Shown one piece after another: positions 9,601 through 18,380 of a stretch of DNA of 64,000 bases; position 1 is the stretch's first letter, and every line of letters starts with the position of its first letter. The stretch is from Flagellimonas amphidinii. Its GTDB lineage: Bacteria; Bacteroidota; Bacteroidia; Flavobacteriales; Flavobacteriaceae. Both the position numbers and the translations under genes were made by a program. The stretch is from the NCBI RefSeq assembly GCF_013090115.1, contig NZ_JABFNN010000017.1, positions 124,001 through 188,000 on the forward strand. The letters run 5' to 3'. The notes under the pieces are model-generated. The model saw only the letters and a list, made by a program, of their open reading frames with translations. It had not been told where the DNA came from and did no database searches.

Positions 9601-9977
9601 AACGGCTCCATATCTGCCGGGAAAGTAGGAACACGATCCACCGCATTCTTAACTTCCAAAAGCATAAAGTCAATATCTCTGCCTTTTTCAATTTCAACAT
9701 TGATAGAACCGCTGTTTTCCCTTGAAGTAGATGTAACTCGTTCCACTCCCTCAAGCCCCTTAAGGTTATCCTCTATTTTAAGTACAATTCCTTCTTCAAT
9801 CTCTTGGGGAGATGCTCCAGGATAAGTAATATTGATAAGGACGTTCTTGGAATCTGCTAGCGGAAAAAAGGAAGACTTTAAAGAAAGTGCGCCAACAATA
9901 CCAAAAACAATGAACGCAACGATGATTACATTCACAGCTACGTGATATTTTATAAAATATGAGATTACCTTTTTCAC
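6690..9977 (-). CDS. RND-family efflux permease (AcrB/MexB-like, HAE type)
   Basis: A 1095-residue inner-membrane proton antiporter with the RND layout: TM1, a large periplasmic loop, TM2-6, a second loop, TM7-12. The TM4 proton-relay pair is visible in GILVDDGIVIAENI. The second half repeats it as GIMVNDGLVLIGKFN. It exports drugs, dyes or envelope lipids together with the adjacent adaptor and TolC; the substrate is unknown. It overlaps the adaptor by 4 bp (ATGA). The C-terminus carries an extra hydrophilic, Glu/His-rich tail of about 45 residues, making it longer than typical AcrB (about 1050). Confidence 0.93.
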   Translation of the reverse strand: MKKVISYFIKYHVAVNVIIVAFIVFGIVGALSLKSSFFPLADSKNVLINITYPGASPQEIEEGIVLKIEDNLKGLEGVERVTSTSRENSGSINVEIEKGRDIDFMLLEVKNAVDRVPTFPADMEPLIVSKLEAVRPTISFSISGEEVPLVTLKQIGRQIENDLRAIDGISQIEIAGYPDEEIEIAVDENSLLAYNLSFNEVAQAVSNANLLVTGGNIKTNSEEYLIRANNRSYYGDELSNVVVRADESGRTIRLKDVAKIRDRFSETPNASYFNDNLSVNLTVTSTNTEDLIGSAENIKEYIEDFNQKYTNVQLEVIEDRSKTLTQRTELLTENAIVGMILVLVFLSLFLNTRLAFWVAFGLPIAFLGMFVFAPMLNVTINVLSLFGMIIVIGILVDDGIVIAENIYQHYEKGKSPVQAAIDGTLEVIPPIVSAIITTILAFSIFLFLDGRIGEFFSEVSVIVMLTLVVSLVEALIILPAHLAHSKALQPQQKGPKKGLAKIFSELRVINKIGDKIMVYMRDKWYGPALRFALDYKILTFAIFFMTLVLTLGTIGGGVIRTSFFPRIASDQIQVELQMPNGTNEKVTDSIISLIQEKAYIVNQQLTEEFLQGYDKMLFENMIKNVGPGSSTATLVINLLPGEERPDEIRSDMVTGRLRKLVGPVVGVESLIYGAGGNFGGDPVSVSLLGSDIVELKAAKEELKTAMLNNVTLKDVTDNDPAGIKEIRLQLKENAYLLGLDLRTVMSQVRSGFFGAQAQRFQRGQDEIRVWVRYDRTNRSSINDLDEMRILAPNGERIPLKEIATYSIERGDVAINHLDGQREIQVSSDLTDPETTSGTDAMAWIRNDVMPDILSKYPSITPSFEGQNREANKLIGSLRFVGLTSLFLIFITIAFTFRSFSQPLLLLLLVPFSLTAVAWGHWIHGFPINILSMLGIIALIGIMVNDGLVLIGKFNINLRNGMKFDDAIYEAGKSRFRAIFLTSVTTIAGLAPLLLEKSRQAQFLKPMAISIAYGIGFATILTLLMLPLFLSFGNNVKVWAKMLWTGEKVTKEEVERAIKEQHEEEDMHEVTQHQLNGAHDQGESGEETSKVLEETT

Positions 9978-11110
9978 GGATTGGTATTTTTTGGTTTACT
10001 ACCATCAAATACTTTGACCAACATTCCAGCATAAGCCCCTGTAAGTGCCTTTGAAACCACTACTTCACCATCGGGAACATTTTTAAGCACCATTTTTTTA
10101 TCGGTAAAATAAACTGGTGTAACATCAATACGGTCCAAAATGGAATCCCTGACCACAAAAATCTGATTGTTTTCCAACAACAGTGATCGATCCATCTCGA
10201 CAGCTTCCTGTTCTTGTTTAGCTTGTAGGTTGGCCTCTAAATACTGCCCTTCTTTAAGTGCTTCATTTTTTACCTCAATATAAACCGTAACCGTTTGGGA
10301 ATTTTGATCTACACTTGCATTTACTCGAGTTACTTCACCTGGATAGGTCTCTGTTTTTTCTAGATTTGACAACTCCACTTTTTTACCAACCTTGAGAAAA
10401 TCACTATACGTTTTACTCACGGACACTTCCAGTTCATATACCCCTGTATTGATGAACTCTCCCAATTTTTGTCCAGAACGAATCAAAGTACCCTCAGTCA
10501 CTAAGGCATCTGTGAGAACACCTTTGAAGGGAGCGGCAATGGTATATTTGGACAATCGTTGCTCTAGATTTTTAACATTGTAGTAGTTTGAAATAACTCC
10601 TCTACCTGTAATGAAGAATTTTTCCTTTTCTGATGACATTTTCGGTAATTCTGGAGTGGTTTTGTCAAGGTCAAACTTGTTCAAATATTCCTGCCATTTA
10701 GGATAAATTTCAGGATAATCCAGCCTTAAATCGGGCATAATGGAAGTCAATAAGTTGTATAGACTACTTTTGGCAGACTGAACACTGGCATAGTATTCAT
10801 TGGCATCAATTCTAATCAAAGTTTGGCCTGCATTGTATTCTTGACCTGTTCGGAACAATTTACTCCCTTGCCTAAAAACTCCTTGCACCTCAGCAAAAAG
10901 TTCCAGTCTTTTTTTGGCCCTTAGGTTTCCATTAGCTGGAACCACAATTGGAACGATACCATTTTGTACGGTATCCACAAATACTGTTTTTATAACTTTC
11001 TGGGATGGAGGTCTTTTGTTGCTTTTGCTACCTGCAATAAGTCCTGCAAAATATAAAGACCCAAAAATGATGATGCCGCCCACAACGGCCGAAATTATAA
11101 GCTTTCGCAT
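9974..11110 (-). CDS. RND efflux periplasmic adaptor (HlyD/AcrA-like MFP)
   Basis: A 378-residue membrane-fusion protein that bridges the RND pump and TolC. An N-terminal membrane anchor (residues 4-26, VVGGIIIFGSLYFAGLIAG) is followed by a lipoyl/barrel-sandwich half (GNLRAKKRLELFAEVQGV), a helical hairpin, the second lipoyl half (YTIAAPFKGVLTDALVTEG) and a beta-barrel domain. It is first in the efflux operon and a candidate promoter lies just upstream. Confidence 0.92.
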   Translation of the reverse strand: MRKLIISAVVGGIIIFGSLYFAGLIAGSKSNKRPPSQKVIKTVFVDTVQNGIVPIVVPANGNLRAKKRLELFAEVQGVFRQGSKLFRTGQEYNAGQTLIRIDANEYYASVQSAKSSLYNLLTSIMPDLRLDYPEIYPKWQEYLNKFDLDKTTPELPKMSSEKEKFFITGRGVISNYYNVKNLEQRLSKYTIAAPFKGVLTDALVTEGTLIRSGQKLGEFINTGVYELEVSVSKTYSDFLKVGKKVELSNLEKTETYPGEVTRVNASVDQNSQTVTVYIEVKNEALKEGQYLEANLQAKQEQEAVEMDRSLLLENNQIFVVRDSILDRIDVTPVYFTDKKMVLKNVPDGEVVVSKALTGAYAGMLVKVFDGSKPKNTNP

Positions 11111-11132
11111 GTGCTGGGGAAATTAGTCTATG

Positions 11133-11160
11133 CAAAGCTATTCGCTACTTTCTTTTCAAA
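11133..11160 (-). promoter_or_regulatory. Candidate Bacteroidota promoter for the RND operon
   Basis: On the minus strand TAGCTTTG (11140-11133) matches the TAnnTTTG -7 consensus, with TTTG at 11160-11157 as a -33 element, 16 bp away (slightly short). The adaptor ATG lies about 22 bases below the -7 box. Confidence 0.42.
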
Positions 11161-11200
11161 GGTTAAATATTTCATAAATTGTAGGGTAAAACATCATCCA

Positions 11201-11229
11201 AAAAAAAGGGGATACACGCCTGCATCCCC
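11201..11229 (-). terminator. Rho-independent terminator after the LRR gene
   Basis: The minus strand reads GGGGAT, a 10-base loop, ATCCCC, then seven T residues. It lies 28 bp after the LRR gene stop and separates it from the RND operon. Confidence 0.7.
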
Positions 11230-11256
11230 AAACCAAACAAACTAAAGTATAACTAA

Positions 11257-12153
11257 CTACTCATTATCATCGTAATCTTCATCCTCAAATTTTGTATCCG
11301 CCATCCTAGAGCGTTTTAGCTGGATATCATTGAATTTGGGCTGTTCTGTTTTTTGATCACTGTCAAAAACCAAGAATTGATTAGCATCCATGGCTTTTAA
11401 ACCTGTGTATGAATTGAATTTGTTATTCTGTAATTGTAAGATCTTTAAACTGGCCAACTGGCTAAATTCCACTGGAATTTCTCCACCCAATTGGTTATTG
11501 GCCAATACCAATTCCTTTAATTGAGCTAAATTCCCCATCTCTTCAGGAATGGATCCTACTAAATTGTTCTCAAATAGTCCCAGAGCTTCCAACTTGGTCA
11601 AATTTCCTATAGATCCAGGAATAATCCCTTTTAAATTATTGCTGGAAAGATTTAATTCTTTCAAGTTTTTTAGTTCTCCAAAAGTTGCTGGTATGGGGCC
11701 GCTCAAAAAATTATTGAACATAGAAAATATCTCGAGTTCTTGAAGTTGTCCAATAGTATCGGGCAACGAACCTTTTATCCTATTCATTTCCAGACGCAAA
11801 ACCTTTAATTTCTTGAGCTTTACGATATCTTTTGGCAATACTCCGGTTATTCCATTGAATGCCAAATTAAGATGAGTCAAGTATTTTAGTTTACCTATGC
11901 TCTCTGGAAGTATTCCATTCAAATTGTTATGGAACAAATTAATTCCTACAATATGACCTTCTTTTAATTCTATTCCATTCCATGTACTCACAGGAGATTC
12001 CAGATTCCAACCAATATTCCATTGCTCCCCTTTTGTGCTATGATAAAGGTCCATCAAGACATCTTTTTCCTTTTGGGAAACTTCATCCATAGCCCATGTT
12101 TGCACATTGGTAAAAATCAATAACAATAAGAAAAACACTATTTTTTGCATCAA
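11257..12153 (-). CDS. Secreted leucine-rich-repeat protein (plant-type LRRs)
   Basis: A 298-residue protein with a signal peptide ending near TWAMD. Residues 30-70 form an LRR N-cap (DLYHSTKGEQWNIGWN). About seven tandem 23-24-residue repeats follow, of the form LxxLxxLxLxxNxLxGxIPxxxGxL, the plant/receptor-like LRR class. The C-terminus is charged and ends in an acidic tail (FEDEDYDDNE). LRR solenoids bind proteins; no catalytic domain and no T9SS C-terminal sorting domain are visible, so a periplasmic or surface binding role is the most that can be inferred. A terminator follows the gene. Confidence 0.85.
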   Translation of the reverse strand: MMQKIVFFLLLLIFTNVQTWAMDEVSQKEKDVLMDLYHSTKGEQWNIGWNLESPVSTWNGIELKEGHIVGINLFHNNLNGILPESIGKLKYLTHLNLAFNGITGVLPKDIVKLKKLKVLRLEMNRIKGSLPDTIGQLQELEIFSMFNNFLSGPIPATFGELKNLKELNLSSNNLKGIIPGSIGNLTKLEALGLFENNLVGSIPEEMGNLAQLKELVLANNQLGGEIPVEFSQLASLKILQLQNNKFNSYTGLKAMDANQFLVFDSDQKTEQPKFNDIQLKRSRMADTKFEDEDYDDNE

Positions 12154-12289
12154 TTACTGATTTAATAATAAAGAATTTACTTACAAATCTAATAAAAGAA
12201 TAAGGTCAACCGCAAAATTGATCGGTAAAGTGTAGTTGAAATGTTGTGAAAGCCTAAAATCCTGTGGTTTGCAGATTTTATTGACTGGA

Positions 12290-14200
12290 CTAATTCAGCA
12301 ATTCCAGCTCATTGGACAGCTTTTCCCAGTCCTCCATCAAGGATTCCAAGAGTTTCTTTTTACCTTGATATTCATCAAAAAAGCCATTTTTGGCTATGGT
12401 ATTATCGTAGTCCATCAATAAATCATGGTCTGCATCGGCGATGTCTTTTTCTAGTTGGGAAATCTTTTTCTCAACACCGCTCAATTTATTTTTAAGGGAT
12501 TTTATCCTTTTTTGGGTTTCATAGTCATTCTTCTTAGGTGATTTTTTCTCCTCAGAAATCTTTTTTTCACCCTTTTCAATTTTTCTGAAATCTTCAGCTT
12601 TGCGTTGTTCTAGGTAAAAATCAATATCACCGAGGTACTCTTTGATACCTCCTTGTTTAAACTCGTAAACCCTATCTGTAAGTCCTTGTAGAAAATCTCT
12701 ATCGTGCGAAACTAAAACCAAAGTCCCTTCAAAACTTTGCAATGCCTTTTTAAGCACATTCTTGGACTTTATATCCAAGTGGTTGGTGGGCTCATCCATT
12801 ATCAGCACATTAAAGGGCTGTAAGAGCATTTTTGCCAAGGCCAAACGATTTCGTTCCCCTCCAGATAGTACTTTTACATGCTTTTCCACTTCATCACCTC
12901 GAAACAAAAACGAACCAAGAATATCCCTTACTTTACTTCTATTGCCTTCATTCGCCGCATCAATCATGGTATCCAAAATCGTTTTCTTGCCATCTAGGTA
13001 TTCTGCCTGGTTCTGCGCGAAATACCCAATTTGTACATTGTGACCAATTTTTAGACTGCCTGTATGCTCCAATTCACCAACCATAATCTTTGCCAGAGTG
13101 GTTTTTCCTTGTCCATTTTGCCCCACAAAAGCCGTCTTACTGCCACGTTCCACCAGAAGATTAATGTCTTTCAACACTTCCTTCGAACCATAACTTTTAG
13201 AAAGACTTTCTAATTCTGCCACTACTTTTCCCGGAGTTACCGATACCGGAAATCTTACATTCATCACACTACTGTCCTCTTCATCTACTTCAATCCGCTC
13301 AATTTTGTCCAGCTTTTTGATCAAGGATTGCGCCATGGATGCCTTGGAGGCTTTTGCTCTGAACTTCTCAATCAACTTTTCGGTCTGTTGAATCTGCTTT
13401 TCCTGGTTCTTCTGAGCATTCATCTGTAGTTCCCGAATTTCTTTGCGCTGCTCTAGAAATTTTGAATATGGTTTGTTGTAATCGTAAATACGTCCCAAAG
13501 AAATTTCTATGGTTCTATTGGTGACATTGTCCAAGAACATTTTATCGTGGGATACAATCACGACTGCGCCTGAATAATTTTTCAGGAACTGCTCCAACCA
13601 TATAATGGATTCAATATCCAAGTGGTTGGTGGGTTCATCCAAAAGCAGGACATCGTTATTTTGAAGCAGCAGTTTTGCCAGTTCAATTCGCATGCGCCAT
13701 CCTCCAGAAAAAGTATCTGTAAGTTTATTGAAATCTTCTCTTTTAAAACCCAATCCCAACAGGACTTTTTCGGTATCTCCTTGGTAGTTATATCCGCCCA
13801 ATATCTCATAACGATGGGTCACATCGGTTAGATCGACCATGAGTTGATGGTAGCCCTCACTTTCATAATCTGTACGTTCCGCCAAGGCTTTGTTGATTTC
13901 ATCAAGTTTAAGCTCCAATGATTTTATTTCAGCAAAAGCTTGATAGGATTCATCTAAAACCGTTCTTCCCAGTTCAAAGTCGATGTCCTGTTTCAAAAAA
14001 CCAATTTTGATATCCTTTTCCATGGCTATGGTCCCTGTATCGGGCTCCATTTCTTTAGAAAGCAATTTCAGCATGGTGGACTTTCCAGCTCCGTTCTTTC
14101 CAATTAGGCCAACACGGTCACCTCCATTCAAACGAAACGAAATCTCTTCAAACAAATATTCGCCTCCGAAGGCAACAGAAAGGTTGTGAATGTTTAACAT
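12290..14200 (-). CDS. ABC-F family ATPase (Uup/YheS-like)
   Basis: A 636-residue soluble protein with two ABC ATPase domains and no membrane segments. Domain 1 shows Walker A GKNGAGKST, signature FSGGW and Walker B LLLDEPTNHLD. The linker is the charged, helical ABC-F interdomain region (about residues 245-320). Domain 2 shows Walker A GQNGQGKTT, signature LSGGERNRLALAKMLL and LIMDEPTNHLD. The last 75 residues form a Uup-like coiled coil. ABC-F proteins act on the ribosomal E site or in translation quality control. The exact subfamily is uncertain. Its start is divergent from the DUF983 gene, 65 bp away. Confidence 0.9.
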   Translation of the reverse strand: MLNIHNLSVAFGGEYLFEEISFRLNGGDRVGLIGKNGAGKSTMLKLLSKEMEPDTGTIAMEKDIKIGFLKQDIDFELGRTVLDESYQAFAEIKSLELKLDEINKALAERTDYESEGYHQLMVDLTDVTHRYEILGGYNYQGDTEKVLLGLGFKREDFNKLTDTFSGGWRMRIELAKLLLQNNDVLLLDEPTNHLDIESIIWLEQFLKNYSGAVVIVSHDKMFLDNVTNRTIEISLGRIYDYNKPYSKFLEQRKEIRELQMNAQKNQEKQIQQTEKLIEKFRAKASKASMAQSLIKKLDKIERIEVDEEDSSVMNVRFPVSVTPGKVVAELESLSKSYGSKEVLKDINLLVERGSKTAFVGQNGQGKTTLAKIMVGELEHTGSLKIGHNVQIGYFAQNQAEYLDGKKTILDTMIDAANEGNRSKVRDILGSFLFRGDEVEKHVKVLSGGERNRLALAKMLLQPFNVLIMDEPTNHLDIKSKNVLKKALQSFEGTLVLVSHDRDFLQGLTDRVYEFKQGGIKEYLGDIDFYLEQRKAEDFRKIEKGEKKISEEKKSPKKNDYETQKRIKSLKNKLSGVEKKISQLEKDIADADHDLLMDYDNTIAKNGFFDEYQGKKKLLESLMEDWEKLSNELELLN

Positions 14201-14241
14201 TTTATGTGACCTGAATTACAAAACAAAATTGGGTGAATCCG

Positions 14242-14249
14242 TATTTTTG
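14242..14249 (+). promoter_or_regulatory. Candidate -7 promoter box for the DUF983 gene
   Basis: TATTTTTG matches TAnnTTTG 17 bases upstream of ATG 14266. Because it lies downstream of the alternative GTG at 14233, it supports the ATG as the true start. No good -33 TTTG is seen at the right distance. Confidence 0.45.
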
Positions 14250-14265
14250 TACAAAATCGCTGCAA

Positions 14266-14658
14266 ATGTTAAAAAAAGGAACCAAACTGTACAGTATTTT
14301 AACAGGAAGTTGCCCTAAGTGCCATGAGGAGAGTATGTATGTTAACCAAAATCCGTATGCGCTCAGCCAGATTTTTAAAATGCATGAACGATGCTCCCAT
14401 TGTGATACCAAGTACAAAATTGAACCTTCGTTCTTTTACGGATCCATGTATGTGAGCTATGCAGTTGGAATTGCCTTTGCTGCTGCTGCTTTTATTATTT
14501 CCTTTTTGTTTATTGGAACATCCTTGGTAAATACTTTCATTGCTATTGTGGGCACATTGGTTGTCTTTATGCCGGTAATCATAAGATTATCCCGAAATAT
14601 CTGGATCAATTTCTTTATCAAATATGACCCGCCAGTGGTTAAAAGTCAGTTAGAATAA
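14266..14658 (+). CDS. DUF983 family zinc-ribbon membrane protein
   Basis: A 130-residue protein from ATG 14266, chosen over an in-frame GTG at 14233 that precedes the likely promoter. Two CxxC pairs (C16-P-K-C19 and C43-S-H-C46) form a zinc ribbon; two hydrophobic helices follow (around residues 58-110). This is the DUF983 family, whose function is unknown. The last 13 bp overlap the 3' end of the convergent FAD oxidoreductase gene. Confidence 0.85.
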   Translation: MLKKGTKLYSILTGSCPKCHEESMYVNQNPYALSQIFKMHERCSHCDTKYKIEPSFFYGSMYVSYAVGIAFAAAAFIISFLFIGTSLVNTFIAIVGTLVVFMPVIIRLSRNIWINFFIKYDPPVVKSQLE

Positions 14659-15701
14659 TATTTCTGGGTAAATCTGGCAATATTGATTTCGTCATCAAGC
14701 TCCTCTTCCATTTCAATTGAATCAAACAATTGCCGGGAAGCATAAGGGGCAATCATCACACCTCTTGAACCAAAACCGTTGAGTACATACATATTTGGGT
14801 GTTCTGGATGTTGTCCTACCAAAGGTCTTCTATCCACGACCGTAGGTCGAATTCCAGCTACATGATCCATCACTTCAAAATCACATACAAAAAAGGTTTT
14901 CAGCTTTTCCAAAAGTTCTGTTTTGGCTTCATCGGTAGGTGTATTGGTCTTGTCTTTCCATTTGTATGTGGCTCCCACCAAATAGAGATCATCCTTCATC
15001 GGAATGGTAAAAACAGAAGACTTGATTACGCTCCCCTCTTTGTATTTGGGTGCTTTAATGATAAGCAACTCTCCCTTGGTTCCGTTTAGTGGAAGGTAAC
15101 CGAAATAAGGGTTTTTTTTAAGTCCGTAGCCTTCACAAAAAACAATTTGCTTGGCTTGGATGGTTTTATAAGAAATATGGCCAGAGAGGACTTTAAATTG
15201 ATCAAAATCAAAAGATTCTCTATCCAAAACCTCCTTTTTTGATAAATAGTTTCGATAAGCAGTCAGCAAAGTTCGGGTATCCACTCTACCTGTATGCCTT
15301 ACTCGGCCAAAACCATAAGGGGCATCCACTGCTTGATTTTTATTCTCCACTATTTGAGTGGATAGAAATCGATCCAATCCTGGTTTGTCCGTAGCTTCAA
15401 ACCACATATTTTGTTCTTCAACAGAAGCAAACTTCCGTAATACCTTTAACTTGAAATCCAATTTTACTCCAAGTTTCTGTTCTAAATCAGCATAAAAAGG
15501 AATGGCCAGATCCAATTGTTGTTTGGCTTTCCATGCCATGGTGAACCTTTTTAAGATCACAGGGTTGTACAAACCTCCAGCCACTAGGGAAGATTGTTGG
15601 GAATCGTCAGAAATCACCCTGAAGGATTTGCCTTCTTTTTCAAGCACTTCACAAAATGAAATTCCAGCCAAACCAAGGCCAACCACTATATAATCCAACA
15701 T
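14646..15701 (-). CDS. FAD-dependent oxidoreductase (DAO/glycine oxidase-like)
   Basis: A 351-residue DAO-superfamily flavoprotein. The N-terminal dinucleotide-binding motif is VVGLGLAGIS (GxGxxG), and the C-terminal FAD contact segment is NGFGSRGVMIAPYASRQL. The family oxidises amines or amino acids (glycine oxidase, D-amino acid oxidase, the MnmC C-terminal domain). The substrate cannot be deduced and there is no neighbouring tRNA-modification or thiamine gene. It converges on the DUF983 gene with a 13-bp overlap. Confidence 0.85.
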   Translation of the reverse strand: MLDYIVVGLGLAGISFCEVLEKEGKSFRVISDDSQQSSLVAGGLYNPVILKRFTMAWKAKQQLDLAIPFYADLEQKLGVKLDFKLKVLRKFASVEEQNMWFEATDKPGLDRFLSTQIVENKNQAVDAPYGFGRVRHTGRVDTRTLLTAYRNYLSKKEVLDRESFDFDQFKVLSGHISYKTIQAKQIVFCEGYGLKKNPYFGYLPLNGTKGELLIIKAPKYKEGSVIKSSVFTIPMKDDLYLVGATYKWKDKTNTPTDEAKTELLEKLKTFFVCDFEVMDHVAGIRPTVVDRRPLVGQHPEHPNMYVLNGFGSRGVMIAPYASRQLFDSIEMEEELDDEINIARFTQKYYSN

Positions 15702-15758
15702 GGAGCTAAGGTAATCATCTTGGTTCGGATTTTTAGGGAAAGCTTAAAATGACGGCAC

Positions 15759-15788
15759 AAAAAAACACCGCACTAAAGTGCGGCGTTT
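15759..15788 (-). terminator. Terminator of the gld operon
   Basis: The minus strand reads AAACGCCGCACT, a 2-base loop, AGTGCGGTGTTT running into a T tract. It lies 33 bp after the gldN stop. One internal mismatch does not break the GC-rich stem. Confidence 0.8.
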
Positions 15789-15820
15789 GTCTGTATAGAA
15801 TTGGAAAATTGGGGTTATGC

Positions 15821-16723
15821 CTAATAGGCCCACATATCCTGTTCTCTATCTCGAATGACCTCTTTTATTCTCTTGGCCTCCAATAATTGGAACAGTGCAT
15901 TATCAAAAACGTAATCGTCTATCTCACGATCTCCGTGAACATTATCCTCTTTGTATATCACACCGTTGAAACGTCTTGCGTTCAACAACATGTCAAAAGA
16001 TATAGGTCTTGCGGAGTTACGCTGGTTATAAACTTTGGCTTCATGCAGTATTTGTCTAGCTGCTGGATACCAAACCCAGAACAATTCAACTTTGTTCTCT
16101 CCCGGGTCTACAGACTCATCATCTATAAAGTTTACGTCAGGGGCAACAGGTGCTATTCCCAACAAACGATATTTAAGTTCACCTTGTCTCTTGTCAAAAT
16201 ACCAGATTCCTTTGATACGATATTCTTCAATATCAGCGGCAGTCAAATCCCTTTGGTTGATAAACTCCGGGGAAATTTGCTCACCAGCATTCAATTGTTC
16301 GTATCCCAAATCTGTGGTATCCACTTTGCTCAAGGTAGCTCCTAAATCTTCCAAAGTACGTTTTTCAGTAAAGTACGAATCTGTATACACTTCTGTCAAT
16401 TTACCATTTCTGATGTTCTTCATCAAAACGTGGTACAAAGACCTTCTGTCCCCTCCAATACCTATGGTATCAGTTGGGTAATACAATGGAAAGTTTACAC
16501 GCTCATCCAAGTCAATGGTCTCCCAGATGGTCTTGGACCATAGGATGTCCCTATCATCCACATAACCATACTCTAAAGGAGCGTCATTGTCCTGTTCTAT
16601 TTGAGCTTCGGTCTTCTTACCTATATCATCTGGCAACTTGGCATTCAAAATATTTGCCTGGGCCATCATTGATACGGGCAGCAAACTTAAAGCTCCAATT
16701 ACTAATGCATTTTTCCAATTCAT
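15821..16723 (-). CDS. gldN: Gliding motility / T9SS protein GldN
   Basis: A 300-residue protein matching GldN/PorN in size, gene order and sequence features. A signal peptide (residues 1-22, ending SMMAQ) places it in the periplasm. There it forms the ring with GldK under the outer membrane and contacts the GldM shaft. The conserved stretch YGYVDDRDILWSKTIWE is present near residue 55. It is the last gene of gldKLMN, 21 bp after gldM, with a terminator behind it. Confidence 0.95.
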   Translation of the reverse strand: MNWKNALVIGALSLLPVSMMAQANILNAKLPDDIGKKTEAQIEQDNDAPLEYGYVDDRDILWSKTIWETIDLDERVNFPLYYPTDTIGIGGDRRSLYHVLMKNIRNGKLTEVYTDSYFTEKRTLEDLGATLSKVDTTDLGYEQLNAGEQISPEFINQRDLTAADIEEYRIKGIWYFDKRQGELKYRLLGIAPVAPDVNFIDDESVDPGENKVELFWVWYPAARQILHEAKVYNQRNSARPISFDMLLNARRFNGVIYKEDNVHGDREIDDYVFDNALFQLLEAKRIKEVIRDREQDMWAY

Positions 16724-16744
16724 GATAATTACTTCTATACTTTA

Positions 16745-18316
16745 TTAGTTTGTAAGCTCAACCACAACAGGAGAAACTTTCTTCAACTTGTATGTTCTGT
16801 TGTTGGTAATGTAAGCGTTTATGTCAAAAATCTGAACAGCATCTCCTCTTTTTGCTCTTTTCAAAGCAGACTTGGCTTGAGCGTTCAATTTGTTACCATT
16901 TACAACTACAGTAGGTTGACCAGGAACTTTGAACTTAAATCCGTTAACAGCAAGGTTCAAGTCAAAATCAAAGTCTTCCAACATAGCGCCAACAGTAGAA
17001 ATCTCTAGGTTTCTTCTTGGCATTTTAACGCTACCTGCCTCACCTCTTACAGTACCACCTGGTCTTGGAATATCTTTGATTCTAAACTCAGATTTTGTAG
17101 AGATTGGTTTTCCATCAGGCAATGTACCTGAAGCGGTAATGGTAACTGTTCTTCCTTTACCTGGGTTCATAACGTAGTTGCTTCCACTTCTCTTGGTTAA
17201 ACCAGTTGCAGTTGCACGTACTTTGTTATCTGGAATACCAGGAATGGAAATGGTCATTGGGTTAGCAACACCACGATAAACCACATTCATTTTATCAGCA
17301 GAAATAACAGCAGCATTAGGCTTGGTGATTGTAGCAAAAACATTGTTTACTTCAACAGGCACTTCTTTTCCGTCCTGCATAAAGAACATTGTTCCGGCAA
17401 TGGTATGGTCACCGGCAGCACCGGCACCAATCAACATTTTGATACCACCAGCTTCAAGAACATAGTCTGTACCTTCTGCCAATTTTCTGCCATCCAAAGT
17501 CAATTCTGCTTTTACAGGAGTGGAGGTTTTATCAGTTTTACTAACAATGACTTTACCATCGTACTTCTCACCTGTGTAGTATGCAGTCTTTGGAGCAGCC
17601 AAAGAACTTTGGAAATTTGTCAAGCTAACAGCAGCAGTCAAGTTACCTTCCAAAAGACTTTTTAGAATCTCTTGCTCGGTTGTTTTGATATCTGCCTGTA
17701 ACTGCGTGATTTTAGTCAAGGAAGCTACTAAAGGAAATCCTTCGTAGTGGTAGTTGATCCAATCTTGACGGGTTCCGTCACGTTTCTCAACTTTACCGTT
17801 TTCATCACCTGTAGAGAATCTAGTCTTTACAGCTTCTTTGATTTCCTTGAACTTATCTTTAGGCAATGCATTTACAACGCCATCTCTATAAGATTCAATT
17901 TGCTTTACAAAATTCTGTCCTTCTGGCTTCAAGTTATCCCCTTGGAAAAATAGGTTATCCAAAAAGTCGGACTTATCCATGACCACATAATCTTTTGGAT
18001 CTTCCAAGCCTTCGGTCATTCCTTTTTTCAATTCGTTCAAATAATTATAGTAACTATCTGAAAGTTCTTTGACCTTTTGGGCGTTTTGATATAGCTCACC
18101 ATACTCTTCTGTGTTTTCAGAAGCTTTAGTAGCCAATCCTTCAAGAAACCCTTCGTTACTAGCGGTCATTTTTTCGTTTGAAGTCTCTAGCTTTTCATTC
18201 ATTAAACCGAATGCAGCCAAAACCTCTTTACTCATATTAAGAGCCAACATCGCGATGAAGATCAAATACATTAGATTGATCATCTTCTGACGTGGTGTTT
18301 GTTTTCCTCCTGCCAT
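16745..18316 (-). CDS. gldM: Gliding motility / T9SS motor shaft protein GldM
   Basis: A 523-residue GldM, the trans-periplasmic shaft of the T9SS/gliding motor. The N-terminus MAGGKQTPRQKMINLMYLIF leads into the single transmembrane helix that packs into the GldL pentamer; the rest is periplasmic, a helical region then Ig-like beta domains (D1-D4). The length agrees with the family (about 510-525). It lies between gldL and gldN on the same strand. Confidence 0.96.
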   Translation of the reverse strand: MAGGKQTPRQKMINLMYLIFIAMLALNMSKEVLAAFGLMNEKLETSNEKMTASNEGFLEGLATKASENTEEYGELYQNAQKVKELSDSYYNYLNELKKGMTEGLEDPKDYVVMDKSDFLDNLFFQGDNLKPEGQNFVKQIESYRDGVVNALPKDKFKEIKEAVKTRFSTGDENGKVEKRDGTRQDWINYHYEGFPLVASLTKITQLQADIKTTEQEILKSLLEGNLTAAVSLTNFQSSLAAPKTAYYTGEKYDGKVIVSKTDKTSTPVKAELTLDGRKLAEGTDYVLEAGGIKMLIGAGAAGDHTIAGTMFFMQDGKEVPVEVNNVFATITKPNAAVISADKMNVVYRGVANPMTISIPGIPDNKVRATATGLTKRSGSNYVMNPGKGRTVTITASGTLPDGKPISTKSEFRIKDIPRPGGTVRGEAGSVKMPRRNLEISTVGAMLEDFDFDLNLAVNGFKFKVPGQPTVVVNGNKLNAQAKSALKRAKRGDAVQIFDINAYITNNRTYKLKKVSPVVVELTN

Positions 18317-18380
18317 GTTTTATCTAATTAGAATTAATAATTAATTTGATTTGGGTTTGGTATATCAATCAAATCCCTAA

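Noticed and set aside
12251-12283. Stem-loop after the ABC-F gene
   Set aside because: The stem is AT-rich with a bulge and is not followed by a T run on the gene's strand, so a terminator is not supported.
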